From Arthrobacter sp. H35-D1 (GTDB lineage: Bacteria; Actinomycetota; Actinomycetes; Actinomycetales; Micrococcaceae), in NCBI RefSeq assembly GCF_030063185.1, contig NZ_JASISP010000009.1, forward strand, positions 24,770-88,769: a DNA stretch of 64,000 nucleotides. The letters run 5' to 3'. Both the position numbers and the translations under genes were made by a program. This document shows, piece by piece, positions 34,518 to 43,541 of this stretch (within the stretch, counting starts at the first letter, position 1; the number at the start of each line of letters is the position of its first letter). The notes under the pieces were generated by a model. It saw nothing but the letters and a program-made list of their open reading frames with translations. It was not told where the DNA came from and did no database searches.

Positions 34518-37500
34518 CTACCCCGCACGGTCCATCCGCTGGCTGATGACGGTCGAGACGCCGTCGCCCCTCATGGAGACGCCGTACAGGGCGTCGGCAA
34601 TGTCCATGGTGCGCTTTTGGTGGGTGATGATGATGAGCTGGCTGGATTCGCGCAGTTCGTCGAAAATGCTGATGAGCCGGCCCAGGTTCGTGTCGTCGAG
34701 GGCCGCCTCCACCTCGTCCATGACGTAGAACGGCGACGGCCGCGCCTTGAAGATGGCCACCAGCAGCGCCACGGCGGTCAGCGAGCGCTCCCCGCCGGAG
34801 AGCAGGGACAGGCGCTTGATCTTCTTGCCCGCCGGCCGGGCCTCGATCTCGATGCCGCTGGTGAGCATGTCCTCCGGGTCCGTCAACACCAGCCTGCCCT
34901 CCCCGCCGGGGAAGAGCCGGCCAAAGACGCGCTCAAATTGCACGGCCGTGTCGGCGAAGGCGGAGGTGAAGACTTCGTCCACGCGCGCATCCACTTCCTT
35001 GATGATGTCCATCAGGTCCCTGCGGCTGGATTTCAGGTCCTCCAGCTGCGAGGCGAGGAATTGGTGGCGTTCCTCAAGGGCGGCAAACTCCTCCAGGGCC
35101 AGCGGGTTGACCTTGCCCAGGGCCGCCAAGTCGCGTTCTGCACGCTTGAGCCGCTTCTCCTGCTCCACCCGCACAAACGGGACGCCTGCGGGGACTTCGG
35201 CGCCGGATTCGTCCACTTCCACGTGCAGCGCCGCCCACTTGTCGGGGGCCTCCCCCGGGCTCGGCGGGACCAGCGTTTCGGGGCCGTACTCGTTGACGAG
35301 GTGGTCCACGCTGAGCCCGAGTTCCTCAATGGACTTGTTTTCAAGGGTTTCAATGCGCTGTCGCGCGGTGGCGCGGGCCAACTCGTCCTTGTGGACTGAA
35401 TCGGTCAGCGTGGACAGCTCCTTTTCATCCTCCAGGATGGCTGCGCGCACGGCCATCAGCTCCACCTCGCGTGCCGCCCGCTGGTCCTCCGCGTCGTCGC
35501 GCACGTGCTCGGCCAGCTCGATTGATGCGGCAACAAAGCCGGCAATGTGCTCGGTGGCTTCGGCAACGGCAGCGGCCTTCCGTGCCTGGAAACGACGCCG
35601 ATTGGCCCGTTGCGCGGCTTGTTCGCGGGCCATGCGCTCCGTGGCAGCGGCACGTTCCAGTGCGGCTGCACGGTTCCGCACGGTGTTCAGCGATTCCTCG
35701 GCGCTGCGCAGGGCCAGACGTGTTTCCAGCTCCACGGCGCGTGCGGCGGAGGCGGCTGCAGCGAGGGCGTCGCGCTCGTCCATGGACGGCTCGGCATCGG
35801 TCGGCGCCTCCTGGGCAGCAGCCAGCCGTGCGGCGATCTCCTCCAATGCCTGCTGTTCGCGGGCCAGGTTTTCTGCGGCCGTCTGCAGGGCCTGCCCATG
35901 GCGCTGGGATTCGCCGGCTGCCGAGCGCAGCGTCGCCCCAAGCATGCCCAGACGTTCGGCGACGGCGGCCATGCGTGCATCGGATTCGTGCAGCTGGGCC
36001 AGGGCCCCGGCCTCCGCCTGCGCCAGGTCCTCCCGACGCGTCCGCAGCCCGGACAGCGCAAACCGCGCCTGCTCCCCCCGCGCCGTCGCCGCCCGCAACC
36101 GCTCCTGCGTCTCATCGACGGAGGCCTGCAGCTCCAGCGTGGAAGGTGCCGTGGCCGAACCGCCCTTCAAATACGACGCCGTCACCACATCCCCCTGCGC
36201 CGTCACCGCCGTCAACCGGGCATCGTGGGCCAACACGGCGTGCGCCGCGGCAAAGTCGGGCACCAGCACCACGGCGTCGAGCAGCGCATCAAGGGCCGGT
36301 TCCAGTTCCGCCGGACCGGAAACCTGGGCACGTCCGACGGCGGCACCGCCCACCGCGGCAGCGGCGGCTTGCGCTGTGCCCGCCAAAGGGTTGCGTTTGT
36401 TGTCGCCGGCACCGTCGGCCGGCACAGTGTGGTCAGCAGGCGCAGTGCCTAAAGCCGGCGCAGTGCCGTCGGCCGCCGCACTGCGGGCGGCCAGCACCAG
36501 GGTGACGCGTCCGCCGTCGTCCGCCTTGATCAGTTCAAGGGCCTGCACGGCCGCCGCCGCGTCGCTGACAGCCACGCCTTCCGCGATGGAGTCAAGCGCT
36601 GCGGCGATGGCGGTTTCGTGGCCGGGGACCACGTGCAGCAGTTCAGCCATGGACGCCATGACGCCGTCGGGGCGGGCAGCGAGCAGGTGGGTGCTGGCGT
36701 CCTTGCGCAACAGGCCCACGGCGAGAGCGTCCCGGCGGGCGGTGAGGGAATCGCGTTCGCGGTCGGCTGCGAGCTGTGCGGCGTTGCCTGCCTTGATCTG
36801 CTCGTCGATCTCCGCGAGGGCTGCTGCGGCGGTTTCGTAGTCGGCGTCCAGGCGCTCCTCCCCCGCTTCCACGCCGGCCACCTGGGATTCCAGGGCAGCA
36901 AATTCCTCGGTGGCGGCGCTGTGGCGCGCGGTGCCGTCGGCCTTGTTGTGGTGCAGTCGGCCTATTTCGGCTTCGGCCGACTCCACCCGGCTGCGGGCGG
37001 CGGACACCTTGCCGGCCAGGCGGGCCAGCGACTCGCGCCGGTCCGCCATGGCGCGCAGCAGCTCGCGCACCCGCTGCTCCTCGGTGCGGACGGCCGTCTC
37101 GGCGTCGTCCTTGATTTCCATGGCCGCCTCGAGCCCGTAGCGGCGTTCCTCCAGGGCGAGGTCCAGCTCGGTCTCTTCGCTGCGCAGCAAGGAGGCCTGT
37201 TCGGCCAGTTTGTCGGGGTCGCGGCTGGGGTCCGGAACGGCGTCGGGGCTGTCCAGGTGGCGCTGGCGTTCGGCGGCCAGCGTGCCGAGGGAGCGCAGCT
37301 GGTCGCGGGTGGCGCACAGCTGGTACCAATTGTCCCGGGCGGCATTGAGCACGGGCGCGGCTGCGGCGGCCTGCTGTTCAAGGCTGCCTTGCTGCGCCCG
37401 GTTGGTGAGCAGGCGCTTCTCCACGTCCTGGCGGCGGGTCTTCAGGGCCAGCTCGTCGGCGGCGTCCTTCTCCACGGTGGTGCGCAGCTGCACAAGGTCG

Positions 37501-38195
37501 TCGGCCAACAGCCGGGCCTTGGCGTCCCGCAGGTCGAATTGCACGCTTTGGGCGCGCCGGGCCACGGCTGCTTGTTTTCCCAGCGGGGTCAGCTGGCGGC
37601 GGATCTCTCCGGTGAGGTCGCTGAGCCGGGCCAGGTTGGCTGACATGGCCTCGAGCTTGCGCAACGTTTTTTCCTTGCGGCGGCGGTGTTTGAGGATACC
37701 GGCGGCTTCTTCGATGAAACCGCGCCGGTCCTCGGGCGTGGCGTGCAGGATCTTGTCCAGCTGGCCCTGGCCCACAATGACGTGCATTTCCCGGCCCAGG
37801 CCGGAATCGGAGAGCAGCTCCTGGATGTCAAGGAGCCGGCAGGCGGTGCCGTTGATGGCGTACTCGGAGCCCCCGGCCCGGAACAAGGTGCGCGAAATGG
37901 TGACTTCGGCGTAATCGATCGGCAGGGCGCCGTCGGCGTTGTCTATGGTCAGTGCCACATGGGCGCGTCCCAGCGGCGGGCGTCCGGAGGTCCCGGCAAA
38001 GATGACGTCTTCCATCTTGCCCCCGCGCAGCGTTTTGGCGCCTTGTTCGCCCATGACCCAGGCCAGGGCGTCCACAACATTCGACTTGCCCGAGCCGTTG
38101 GGGCCGACAACGGCCGTCACGCCCGGCTCAAAGTCGAAAGTGGTGGCCGAGGCGAAGGACTTGAACCCGCGCACGGAAAGACTTTTTAAATGCAA
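34518..38195 (-). CDS. smc: Chromosome segregation protein SMC
   Basis: A 1225-residue SMC ATPase, core of condensin. The N-terminal head has Walker A GPNGSGKSN at residues 31-39. Long coiled coils flank the hinge. C-terminal LSLLSGGERSLTAVALLVA is the signature and YVMDEVEAALDD the Walker B. The hinge region contains an unusual Ala/Gly/Thr-rich insert (about residues 580-630: DGTAPALGTAPADHTVPADG and a poly-Ala run), absent from most SMCs. The start is TTG at 38195 with GGAG ten bases upstream; an upstream frame is leader sequence without similarity. Normally mutM is next to it, but the ole operon intervenes here. Confidence 0.95.
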   Translation of the reverse strand: MHLKSLSVRGFKSFASATTFDFEPGVTAVVGPNGSGKSNVVDALAWVMGEQGAKTLRGGKMEDVIFAGTSGRPPLGRAHVALTIDNADGALPIDYAEVTISRTLFRAGGSEYAINGTACRLLDIQELLSDSGLGREMHVIVGQGQLDKILHATPEDRRGFIEEAAGILKHRRRKEKTLRKLEAMSANLARLSDLTGEIRRQLTPLGKQAAVARRAQSVQFDLRDAKARLLADDLVQLRTTVEKDAADELALKTRRQDVEKRLLTNRAQQGSLEQQAAAAAPVLNAARDNWYQLCATRDQLRSLGTLAAERQRHLDSPDAVPDPSRDPDKLAEQASLLRSEETELDLALEERRYGLEAAMEIKDDAETAVRTEEQRVRELLRAMADRRESLARLAGKVSAARSRVESAEAEIGRLHHNKADGTARHSAATEEFAALESQVAGVEAGEERLDADYETAAAALAEIDEQIKAGNAAQLAADRERDSLTARRDALAVGLLRKDASTHLLAARPDGVMASMAELLHVVPGHETAIAAALDSIAEGVAVSDAAAAVQALELIKADDGGRVTLVLAARSAAADGTAPALGTAPADHTVPADGAGDNKRNPLAGTAQAAAAAVGGAAVGRAQVSGPAELEPALDALLDAVVLVPDFAAAHAVLAHDARLTAVTAQGDVVTASYLKGGSATAPSTLELQASVDETQERLRAATARGEQARFALSGLRTRREDLAQAEAGALAQLHESDARMAAVAERLGMLGATLRSAAGESQRHGQALQTAAENLAREQQALEEIAARLAAAQEAPTDAEPSMDERDALAAAASAARAVELETRLALRSAEESLNTVRNRAAALERAAATERMAREQAAQRANRRRFQARKAAAVAEATEHIAGFVAASIELAEHVRDDAEDQRAAREVELMAVRAAILEDEKELSTLTDSVHKDELARATARQRIETLENKSIEELGLSVDHLVNEYGPETLVPPSPGEAPDKWAALHVEVDESGAEVPAGVPFVRVEQEKRLKRAERDLAALGKVNPLALEEFAALEERHQFLASQLEDLKSSRRDLMDIIKEVDARVDEVFTSAFADTAVQFERVFGRLFPGGEGRLVLTDPEDMLTSGIEIEARPAGKKIKRLSLLSGGERSLTAVALLVAIFKARPSPFYVMDEVEAALDDTNLGRLISIFDELRESSQLIIITHQKRTMDIADALYGVSMRGDGVSTVISQRMDRAG

Positions 38196-38435
38196 ACTGT
38201 TTTCTTCTCCTGCGCCGGGCTGCTTCTCAAAAGCCAATCTACCGCGAATTGGCTCGGCACACCCGGGCGGGCGTGGGTGGACACTGCGTGTATGCATCAT
38301 CGCGTATGTGCGTGAACACGCGCAAAGGTGCATAGTTAAGGGTGGGCCGCATTGAACCACGACCGCCTGCGCGAGCCATGCCGCCGCAGTCTTTACGCAA
38401 TCAGCTCGGCCTCACTGGTTTTCCGGTGCCACATT

Positions 38436-38459
38436 ACACCGCATGTAACACCGCATGTA
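38436..38459. repeat. 12-bp perfect tandem repeat in oleA leader
   Basis: ACACCGCATGTA occurs twice in tandem, ending 21 bases before the oleA start. It could be a duplicated operator half-site or a slippage product. The 285-base smc-oleA divergent spacer otherwise shows no clear promoter boxes to me. Confidence 0.8.
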
Positions 38460-38480
38460 TCTCAAGAAAAAGGCTGGAAC

Positions 38481-39506
38481 TTGATCGGCAATGCCACGTT
38501 TCGACACCACAACACCGCCTTGCTCTCCGTTGCCTGCGTTGAGGCGCCAGTTGTAGTCAAGTCAAGTGACTTTGACACGCGCCTGGCCCCCAGCCTGAAA
38601 CGGTTGCGCCTGTCCAAGCGCCTGCTTGAGCGTGTGGCCGGTGTGGAGGAACGACGCTGGTGGGCGCCGGGGACCGACTTTGACGACGCTGCCATCGAGG
38701 CAGGCGCCAAGGCGCTGGCCGAATCCGGCATCGACGCCTCCCAGGTGGGCCTGCTCATCAACACCTCGGTGACCCGCCGCAACTTGGAACCCTCGGTGGC
38801 CGTGAAAGTCCACAACGGTCTGGGGCTGCCGTCCTCGGCCATGAACTTTGACGTGGCCAACGCCTGCCTGGGCTTTGTCAACGGCATGACCCTGGCCGCC
38901 AACATGATTGATTCTGGCCAGATCCAGTATGCCCTCATCGTGGCCGGCGAAGATGCGCAGGCCACCCAGGAAACCACTTTCGAGCGGCTGAACGCCGAGA
39001 CGTCCACCCGCGACGACTACCTGCGCGAGTTTGCCACCTTGACGCTGGGCTCCGGGGCGGCCGCGGCCGTCATTGGCCGGGCGGACCTGCACCCGGCCGG
39101 CCACCGCATCCTCGGCGGCGTCTCGCGCGCAGGCACCCAGCACCACGAATTGTGCGTGGGCGGCCCCGACGGCATGTTCACCGACACCAAGGGCCTGCTG
39201 GACAACGGCCTGAAACTTGTCACCGACGCCTGGCACGAAGCCCACGGAGACGGCTGGGACTGGCGTTCCATGGACCGTTACGTCACCCACCAGGTTTCCA
39301 ATTCCTACACGAATGCCATCATCAAGGCCGTGAACCTTGTCCGTTCCAAGGTGCCCATGACGTTCCCCAAGTGGGGCAATGTGGGCCCGGCCTCGCTGCC
39401 CATGACCCTGGCGCAGGAATCCCAAAGCCTTTCCACTGGCGACCGCGTGCTGTGCATGGGCGTGGGCTCCGGACTCAACACGACGATGATGGAGATTCAG
39501 TGGTAG
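38481..39506 (+). CDS. oleA: OleA, head-to-head acyl-CoA condensing enzyme
   Basis: A 341-residue thiolase-superfamily enzyme that condenses two fatty acyl-CoAs to a beta-keto acid, the first step of long-chain olefin synthesis. The catalytic Cys is in DVANACLGFVNGM, the His in YVTHQVSNSYT and the Asn in FPKWGNVGPASLP. The N-terminus NATFRHHNTALLS matches actinobacterial OleA. The start is TTG 38481; a longer frame to 38352 lacks similarity. The stop overlaps the oleBC start, so the operon is translationally coupled. Confidence 0.92.
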   Translation: MIGNATFRHHNTALLSVACVEAPVVVKSSDFDTRLAPSLKRLRLSKRLLERVAGVEERRWWAPGTDFDDAAIEAGAKALAESGIDASQVGLLINTSVTRRNLEPSVAVKVHNGLGLPSSAMNFDVANACLGFVNGMTLAANMIDSGQIQYALIVAGEDAQATQETTFERLNAETSTRDDYLREFATLTLGSGAAAAVIGRADLHPAGHRILGGVSRAGTQHHELCVGGPDGMFTDTKGLLDNGLKLVTDAWHEAHGDGWDWRSMDRYVTHQVSNSYTNAIIKAVNLVRSKVPMTFPKWGNVGPASLPMTLAQESQSLSTGDRVLCMGVGSGLNTTMMEIQW

Positions 39507-42247
39507 GCGCCACCTTGCCCGCAACTGAACTTCCCGATCCGTGGCCCGGCGTCAAGGCGCACTGGCGCCGCATGCTCTCGGTCCCCTCCACCGCCGCCGT
39601 TGATGCCCCCGGCACCCGCCGCCAGTGGCACCTGCTGGACAACGCGGACGACGTCGCCGCCACCGGCATGGAGCCCGTCGGCACCTTGTACTGCGTGCAC
39701 GGCAACCCGACGTGGAGCTACTTGTGGCGCACCCTGCTCGCTGAGGCCACCTCCCCGGCCACCCTCGCCGCCGGCGGCCCCTGGCGAGTGATTGCCGTGG
39801 ACCAGCTGGACATGGGCTTCTCCGAACGCACCGGCACCTTCCGTCGGCTGGAGGACCGCATCACCGATCTGGGCGACCTCGGCGACGCCCTGGAACTCAG
39901 TGGCCCCGTGGTCAGCGTGGGCCACGACTGGGGCGGCATCATCTCCCTCGGCTGGGCCGTCCGCCACCGTGAACTGTTGGCCGGTGTGGTGCTGACCAAC
40001 ACCGCCGTCCACCCCGCCGGTTTCTCGCTGCCGCCGGCTTTGAAGCTTGCCCTGCACCCCGCCGTGCATTCCTGGGGCACGACGGCGACCCCCGCCTTTT
40101 TGTCCGTGACGCACAGTCTGGCCCAGCCCGGCTTGGGCGACGACGTCCGTGCGGCGTTCATGGCACCTTACGCAAGTGCCGCGCGCCGGGCCGGTGTGGG
40201 CAACTTTGTGGCCGACATTCCCGCCACGGAGTCGCACCCTTCCTGGGCTGCCTTGGACGCCGTGTCCACCGGCATCTGCGCACTGGATGTTCCGGCGCTC
40301 ATGTTCTGGGGCCCCAAGGATCCCGTGTTTTCCGACAGGTACCTGCGCGACCTGCTCACGCGCATGCCCCAGGCCGATGTGCACCGTTTTGAAGGCGCCA
40401 GCCACTTGGTCCAGGAAGACCGCGACATCGCCGTGCCCACCTTCGCGTGGCTGGCCCGCAACGTCTTGGCGCGCAACGTTCCGGCCCGCAACGTCTTGGC
40501 GCAGTCCGCCCCCGCTGATCAAGCCGCACGGGCCTCGACGGGTTCAGCAAGCTCGAACACCGAAGCTGCGGCACCGTACGTTTCCATGTTGGCCGAACTG
40601 GATGCCCGCCGTGCGGACACCTCCGTTGCCGTGGTGGACATGCTGCCGGGTGGCACTGCCGACGCCACGTGGAAGCTGAGCTGGGCCCAGTTGGCCCGTG
40701 ACGTCGACGACCTCGCCGCAGGCCTGCGCGACTTTGGCGTCCAGCCCGGGGACCGGGTGAGCCTCTTGGTGCCCCCAGGCATCAATCTGACCACACTGAT
40801 CTACGCGTGCCTGCGTTTGGGCGCCGTGATCGTGGTGGCAGACGCCGGCCTGGGCACCCGTGGCCTGGGACGTGCCATCAAGGGCGCCGGCCCCAGCTAC
40901 CTGATTGGCATCGACAAGGCCCTGGCCGGAGCCCGCCTATACAACTGGCCCGGCATCAAAATTGCCGCCGAGGACTTCCCCCAAACAACGGCCAACACGC
41001 GCAAGAAGCTCCTCAACGCCGCGGCGACCGTCCCGCAGCTCATGGCCAACGGCCGGGTCATGCGCCTGGCCGACACCCTCCCCGCCTTCACCCCGCCCGA
41101 CGCCGACGCCGACGCCGACGCAGCCGTGCTTTTCACCTCCGGCTCCACCGGCCCGGCGAAGGGCGTTGTCTACACGCACCGCCGGCTGGCCGCCATGCGC
41201 GACACACTCAAGGCCACCTATTCCCTGGAGGCCGGCACGGCCCTCGTGGCAGGCTTCGCACCGTTCGCGCTGCTGGGCCCTGCACTGGGCGCCACCACTG
41301 TCACCCCCGGCATGGACGTCACGGCTCCGAGCACCCTCACCGCCCAGGCCCTGGCCAACGCTGCCCTTGCCATAGACGCCACGGTGGTGTTTGCCTCCCC
41401 CGCCGCCCTTGTCAACGTGGTGGCGACCGCCGCGGAACTTTCACCGGCCCAGCACCAGGCGCTGGCCGACGTCGGACTTGTCCTGTCAGCCGGTGCGCCG
41501 CTGGCCGAACAATTGCTGCACAAGGTGCAGGAGCTGGCGCCCAACGCCGCCCTGCATACGCCGTACGGCATGACCGAGGCGCTGCCGGTGACGGACATCG
41601 ATCTGGCAGGGATCAGCGCCGCCGGCGCCGGAAACGGGGTGTGCGTGGGCACGCCCGTCAGCGGGGCCACCGTGGCGATAGCCCCGATCGAGAGCGACGG
41701 CGCCGTCCGTCCCGTGCCAACCACCGAGGCCGGGGTCAGCGGTGAAATCCTTGTGCGAGCCCCGCACGTGAAGGAACGCTACGACAGGCTGTGGATCACC
41801 GAACAGCACAGCACTTCGATCCCCGGCTGGCACCGCAGCGGGGACATTGGCCACCTGGATGCCGACGGCCGGCTCTGGGTCGAGGGCAGGCTGGAACATA
41901 TTTTGTGCACCGCCGAGGGCGTCCGCACCCCTGTTGCCGCCGAGCAGTCCATTGAGCTGCTGGGGGCCGTGGCCCGGGCCGCAGTGGTGGGCGTCGGACC
42001 GGCGGGAACGCAGGCAGCCGTTGCCATTGTTCAGACGGTTCCGCCGGTAAAACGCGCCGGTTTGGCACCAGCTTCGCTGGCTGCCGACGTTCGCACTGCC
42101 GCCAAGGACGCCGGGTTGCCGCTGGCAGCCGTGGTGGTCATTGATGCCATGCCCGTTGATGTGCGCCACAATTCCAAGATCGACCGGGCCAAGCTGTCCC
42201 GGTGGGCGTCGCGCCTGCTGTCCGGCGGGAAGCCGGGCCGCCCATGA
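39500..42247 (+). CDS. oleBC: OleBC fusion: beta-lactone decarboxylase plus beta-lactone synthetase
   Basis: A 915-residue fusion. Residues about 1-315 are OleB, a haloalkane-dehalogenase-like hydrolase: HGNPTWSYLW, nucleophile Asp in VGHDWGG, His in GASHLVQEDR. It removes CO2 from the beta-lactone to give the cis-alkene. Residues about 350-915 are OleC, an adenylating-enzyme-like beta-lactone synthetase: FTSGSTGPAKGVVYTHR, TPYGMTEALP, WHRSGDIGHLDADG. The linker carries three 15-bp units giving ARNVLARNVPARNVLA. The GTG at 39500 has GGAG six bases upstream. Fused OleBC is known in Gram-positive olefin producers such as Micrococcus. Confidence 0.93.
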   Translation: MVGATLPATELPDPWPGVKAHWRRMLSVPSTAAVDAPGTRRQWHLLDNADDVAATGMEPVGTLYCVHGNPTWSYLWRTLLAEATSPATLAAGGPWRVIAVDQLDMGFSERTGTFRRLEDRITDLGDLGDALELSGPVVSVGHDWGGIISLGWAVRHRELLAGVVLTNTAVHPAGFSLPPALKLALHPAVHSWGTTATPAFLSVTHSLAQPGLGDDVRAAFMAPYASAARRAGVGNFVADIPATESHPSWAALDAVSTGICALDVPALMFWGPKDPVFSDRYLRDLLTRMPQADVHRFEGASHLVQEDRDIAVPTFAWLARNVLARNVPARNVLAQSAPADQAARASTGSASSNTEAAAPYVSMLAELDARRADTSVAVVDMLPGGTADATWKLSWAQLARDVDDLAAGLRDFGVQPGDRVSLLVPPGINLTTLIYACLRLGAVIVVADAGLGTRGLGRAIKGAGPSYLIGIDKALAGARLYNWPGIKIAAEDFPQTTANTRKKLLNAAATVPQLMANGRVMRLADTLPAFTPPDADADADAAVLFTSGSTGPAKGVVYTHRRLAAMRDTLKATYSLEAGTALVAGFAPFALLGPALGATTVTPGMDVTAPSTLTAQALANAALAIDATVVFASPAALVNVVATAAELSPAQHQALADVGLVLSAGAPLAEQLLHKVQELAPNAALHTPYGMTEALPVTDIDLAGISAAGAGNGVCVGTPVSGATVAIAPIESDGAVRPVPTTEAGVSGEILVRAPHVKERYDRLWITEQHSTSIPGWHRSGDIGHLDADGRLWVEGRLEHILCTAEGVRTPVAAEQSIELLGAVARAAVVGVGPAGTQAAVAIVQTVPPVKRAGLAPASLAADVRTAAKDAGLPLAAVVVIDAMPVDVRHNSKIDRAKLSRWASRLLSGGKPGRP
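40457..40501. repeat. Three 15-bp tandem units in OleBC linker
   Basis: CGCAACGTCTTGGCG, CGCAACGTTCCGGCC and CGCAACGTCTTGGCG follow one another in frame. The outer two are identical. They lengthen the inter-domain linker by five residues per unit. Confidence 0.85.
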
Positions 42248-43320
42248 GCGGCCCACACGAACCAGTGCCCACGGGTGCAATGCCCACCGGCGCAGTGCCC
42301 GAAGGCGCAGAGCCCGAAGGCGCAGAGCCCGAAGGTGCTGGGCGCCGGGTTCTCGTCACGGGTGCCAGCGGCCTGCTCGGCAAAGCCGTGGCCCAGCTGT
42401 TGCACGACCGCGGCCATTCGGTGCTGACACTGCAGCGCCGTGCCGTGGAGCAGGAGTGGGACTCCATGCAGGGTTCGGTGGCCGATCCCGACGTTGCTGC
42501 ACGGGCAGTGCACGGCGTCGACGCCGTCATCCACCTGGCCGCCAAGGTCTCCTTCACTGGTGAGTGGAATGATTTTGTGGCCACGAACATCGTGGGGACC
42601 CGCCAGCTCCTTGCCGCCGCACGGCGTGCAGGAGTGCGCGACTTTGTGTTTGTCTCCTCCCCCTCGGTGGCCCACTTGGGCGCATCGATTGTCGGGGCGG
42701 GAGCCGGGGCCGCCAGTCCCTACCTTGCCCGCGGTTTCTACGCCCGGTCCAAGGCCGCGGCCGAGGAAATTGCGCTGGCCCAGGACTCCCCCGCCTTCCG
42801 GGTCGCCGCCATCCGTCCCCACGTGGTCTGGGGACCGGGCGACACCCAACTGGTGGAGCGCGTCGTCGAACGCGCACGCGCGGGCAGGCTCCCTCTGCTC
42901 GACGGCGGCCGCGCCCTGATCGACACCACTTATGTTGACAATGCGGCCGAGGCGATTGTGCGCGGGCTTGAGCGCATGGACTACGCCCACGGCCAGGCGC
43001 TGGTGGTGACCAACGGCGAGCCGCGCCCGGTGGGTGAGCTCATTGCCGGCATTTGCGCCGCAGCCGGTGTCCCCGCACCGGCATATTCGGTTCCCGGCTG
43101 GCTGGCCCGCGGCGCAGGCACCGTGATCGAAAAGGTCTGGACTGCTGCGGGCACGCGTGGCTGGGTGCACGACGAGCCGCCCATGACCCGCTTCCTGGCC
43201 GAGCAGCTTTCCACGGCACACTGGTTCGACCAGCGGCAAACCCAGTCCGTGCTGGACTGGAAACCAGCCGTGAGCCTGGACGAGGGGCTGGCTCGCTTGG
43301 CGGAGTACTACCAGGGCTGA
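42244..43320 (+). CDS. oleD: OleD, beta-keto acid reductase
   Basis: A 358-residue extended short-chain dehydrogenase that reduces the OleA product to a beta-hydroxy acid with NADPH. The cofactor site is RRVLVTGASGLLGKAV. The catalytic YxxxK is YARSKAAAEE, with the Ser-rich VFVSSPSVAHLG before it. The start overlaps the oleBC stop (ATGA). The first 30 residues are a Pro/Gly/Ala/Glu repeat tail encoded by 15-bp tandem units and are probably dispensable. Reaction order is OleA, OleD, OleC, OleB. Confidence 0.92.
   Translation: MSGPHEPVPTGAMPTGAVPEGAEPEGAEPEGAGRRVLVTGASGLLGKAVAQLLHDRGHSVLTLQRRAVEQEWDSMQGSVADPDVAARAVHGVDAVIHLAAKVSFTGEWNDFVATNIVGTRQLLAAARRAGVRDFVFVSSPSVAHLGASIVGAGAGAASPYLARGFYARSKAAAEEIALAQDSPAFRVAAIRPHVVWGPGDTQLVERVVERARAGRLPLLDGGRALIDTTYVDNAAEAIVRGLERMDYAHGQALVVTNGEPRPVGELIAGICAAAGVPAPAYSVPGWLARGAGTVIEKVWTAAGTRGWVHDEPPMTRFLAEQLSTAHWFDQRQTQSVLDWKPAVSLDEGLARLAEYYQG
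42289..42333. repeat. Three 15-bp tandem units in oleD 5' end
   Basis: GGCGCAGTGCCCGAA, then two identical copies of GGCGCAGAGCCCGAA, encode the PEGAEPEGAEPEGA stretch. A diverged unit precedes them at 42274-42288. They keep the frame. Confidence 0.88.
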
Positions 43321-43356
43321 CACCCCGTTGTTCGATGTGCAGGACCGTGAGCCCGC

Positions 43357-43392
43357 GCCGCTCCGGTTTCTACGAGTTCTGACCGGAGCGGC
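43357..43392. repeat. Perfect 11-bp inverted repeat after oleD
   Basis: GCCGCTCCGGT (43357-43367) and ACCGGAGCGGC (43382-43392) form a strong stem with a 14-base loop, 37 bases after oleD. No T-tract follows, so it could be an atypical terminator of the ole operon or an operator for the downstream gene. Confidence 0.65.
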
Positions 43393-43541
43393 GAAGTGCT
43401 TGGCTACGTCCGGGATATACGGAGCTCCGGTTCGAAGTCGCTCTCGCCTGTATGCGGTTCCTGGCGTTTCTTGTCCACAGATTCGCAGGAAAACCGGTTT
43501 GTCGCTTGTTCGCTGGGGCGATATTTCCCAGAATCTATGCC

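Noticed and set aside
34747-36840. Very long plus-strand frame antisense to smc
   Set aside because: Composition is dominated by Ser, Ala and Arg, as expected from the complement of high-GC coiled-coil codons. The smc gene on the other strand is certain.
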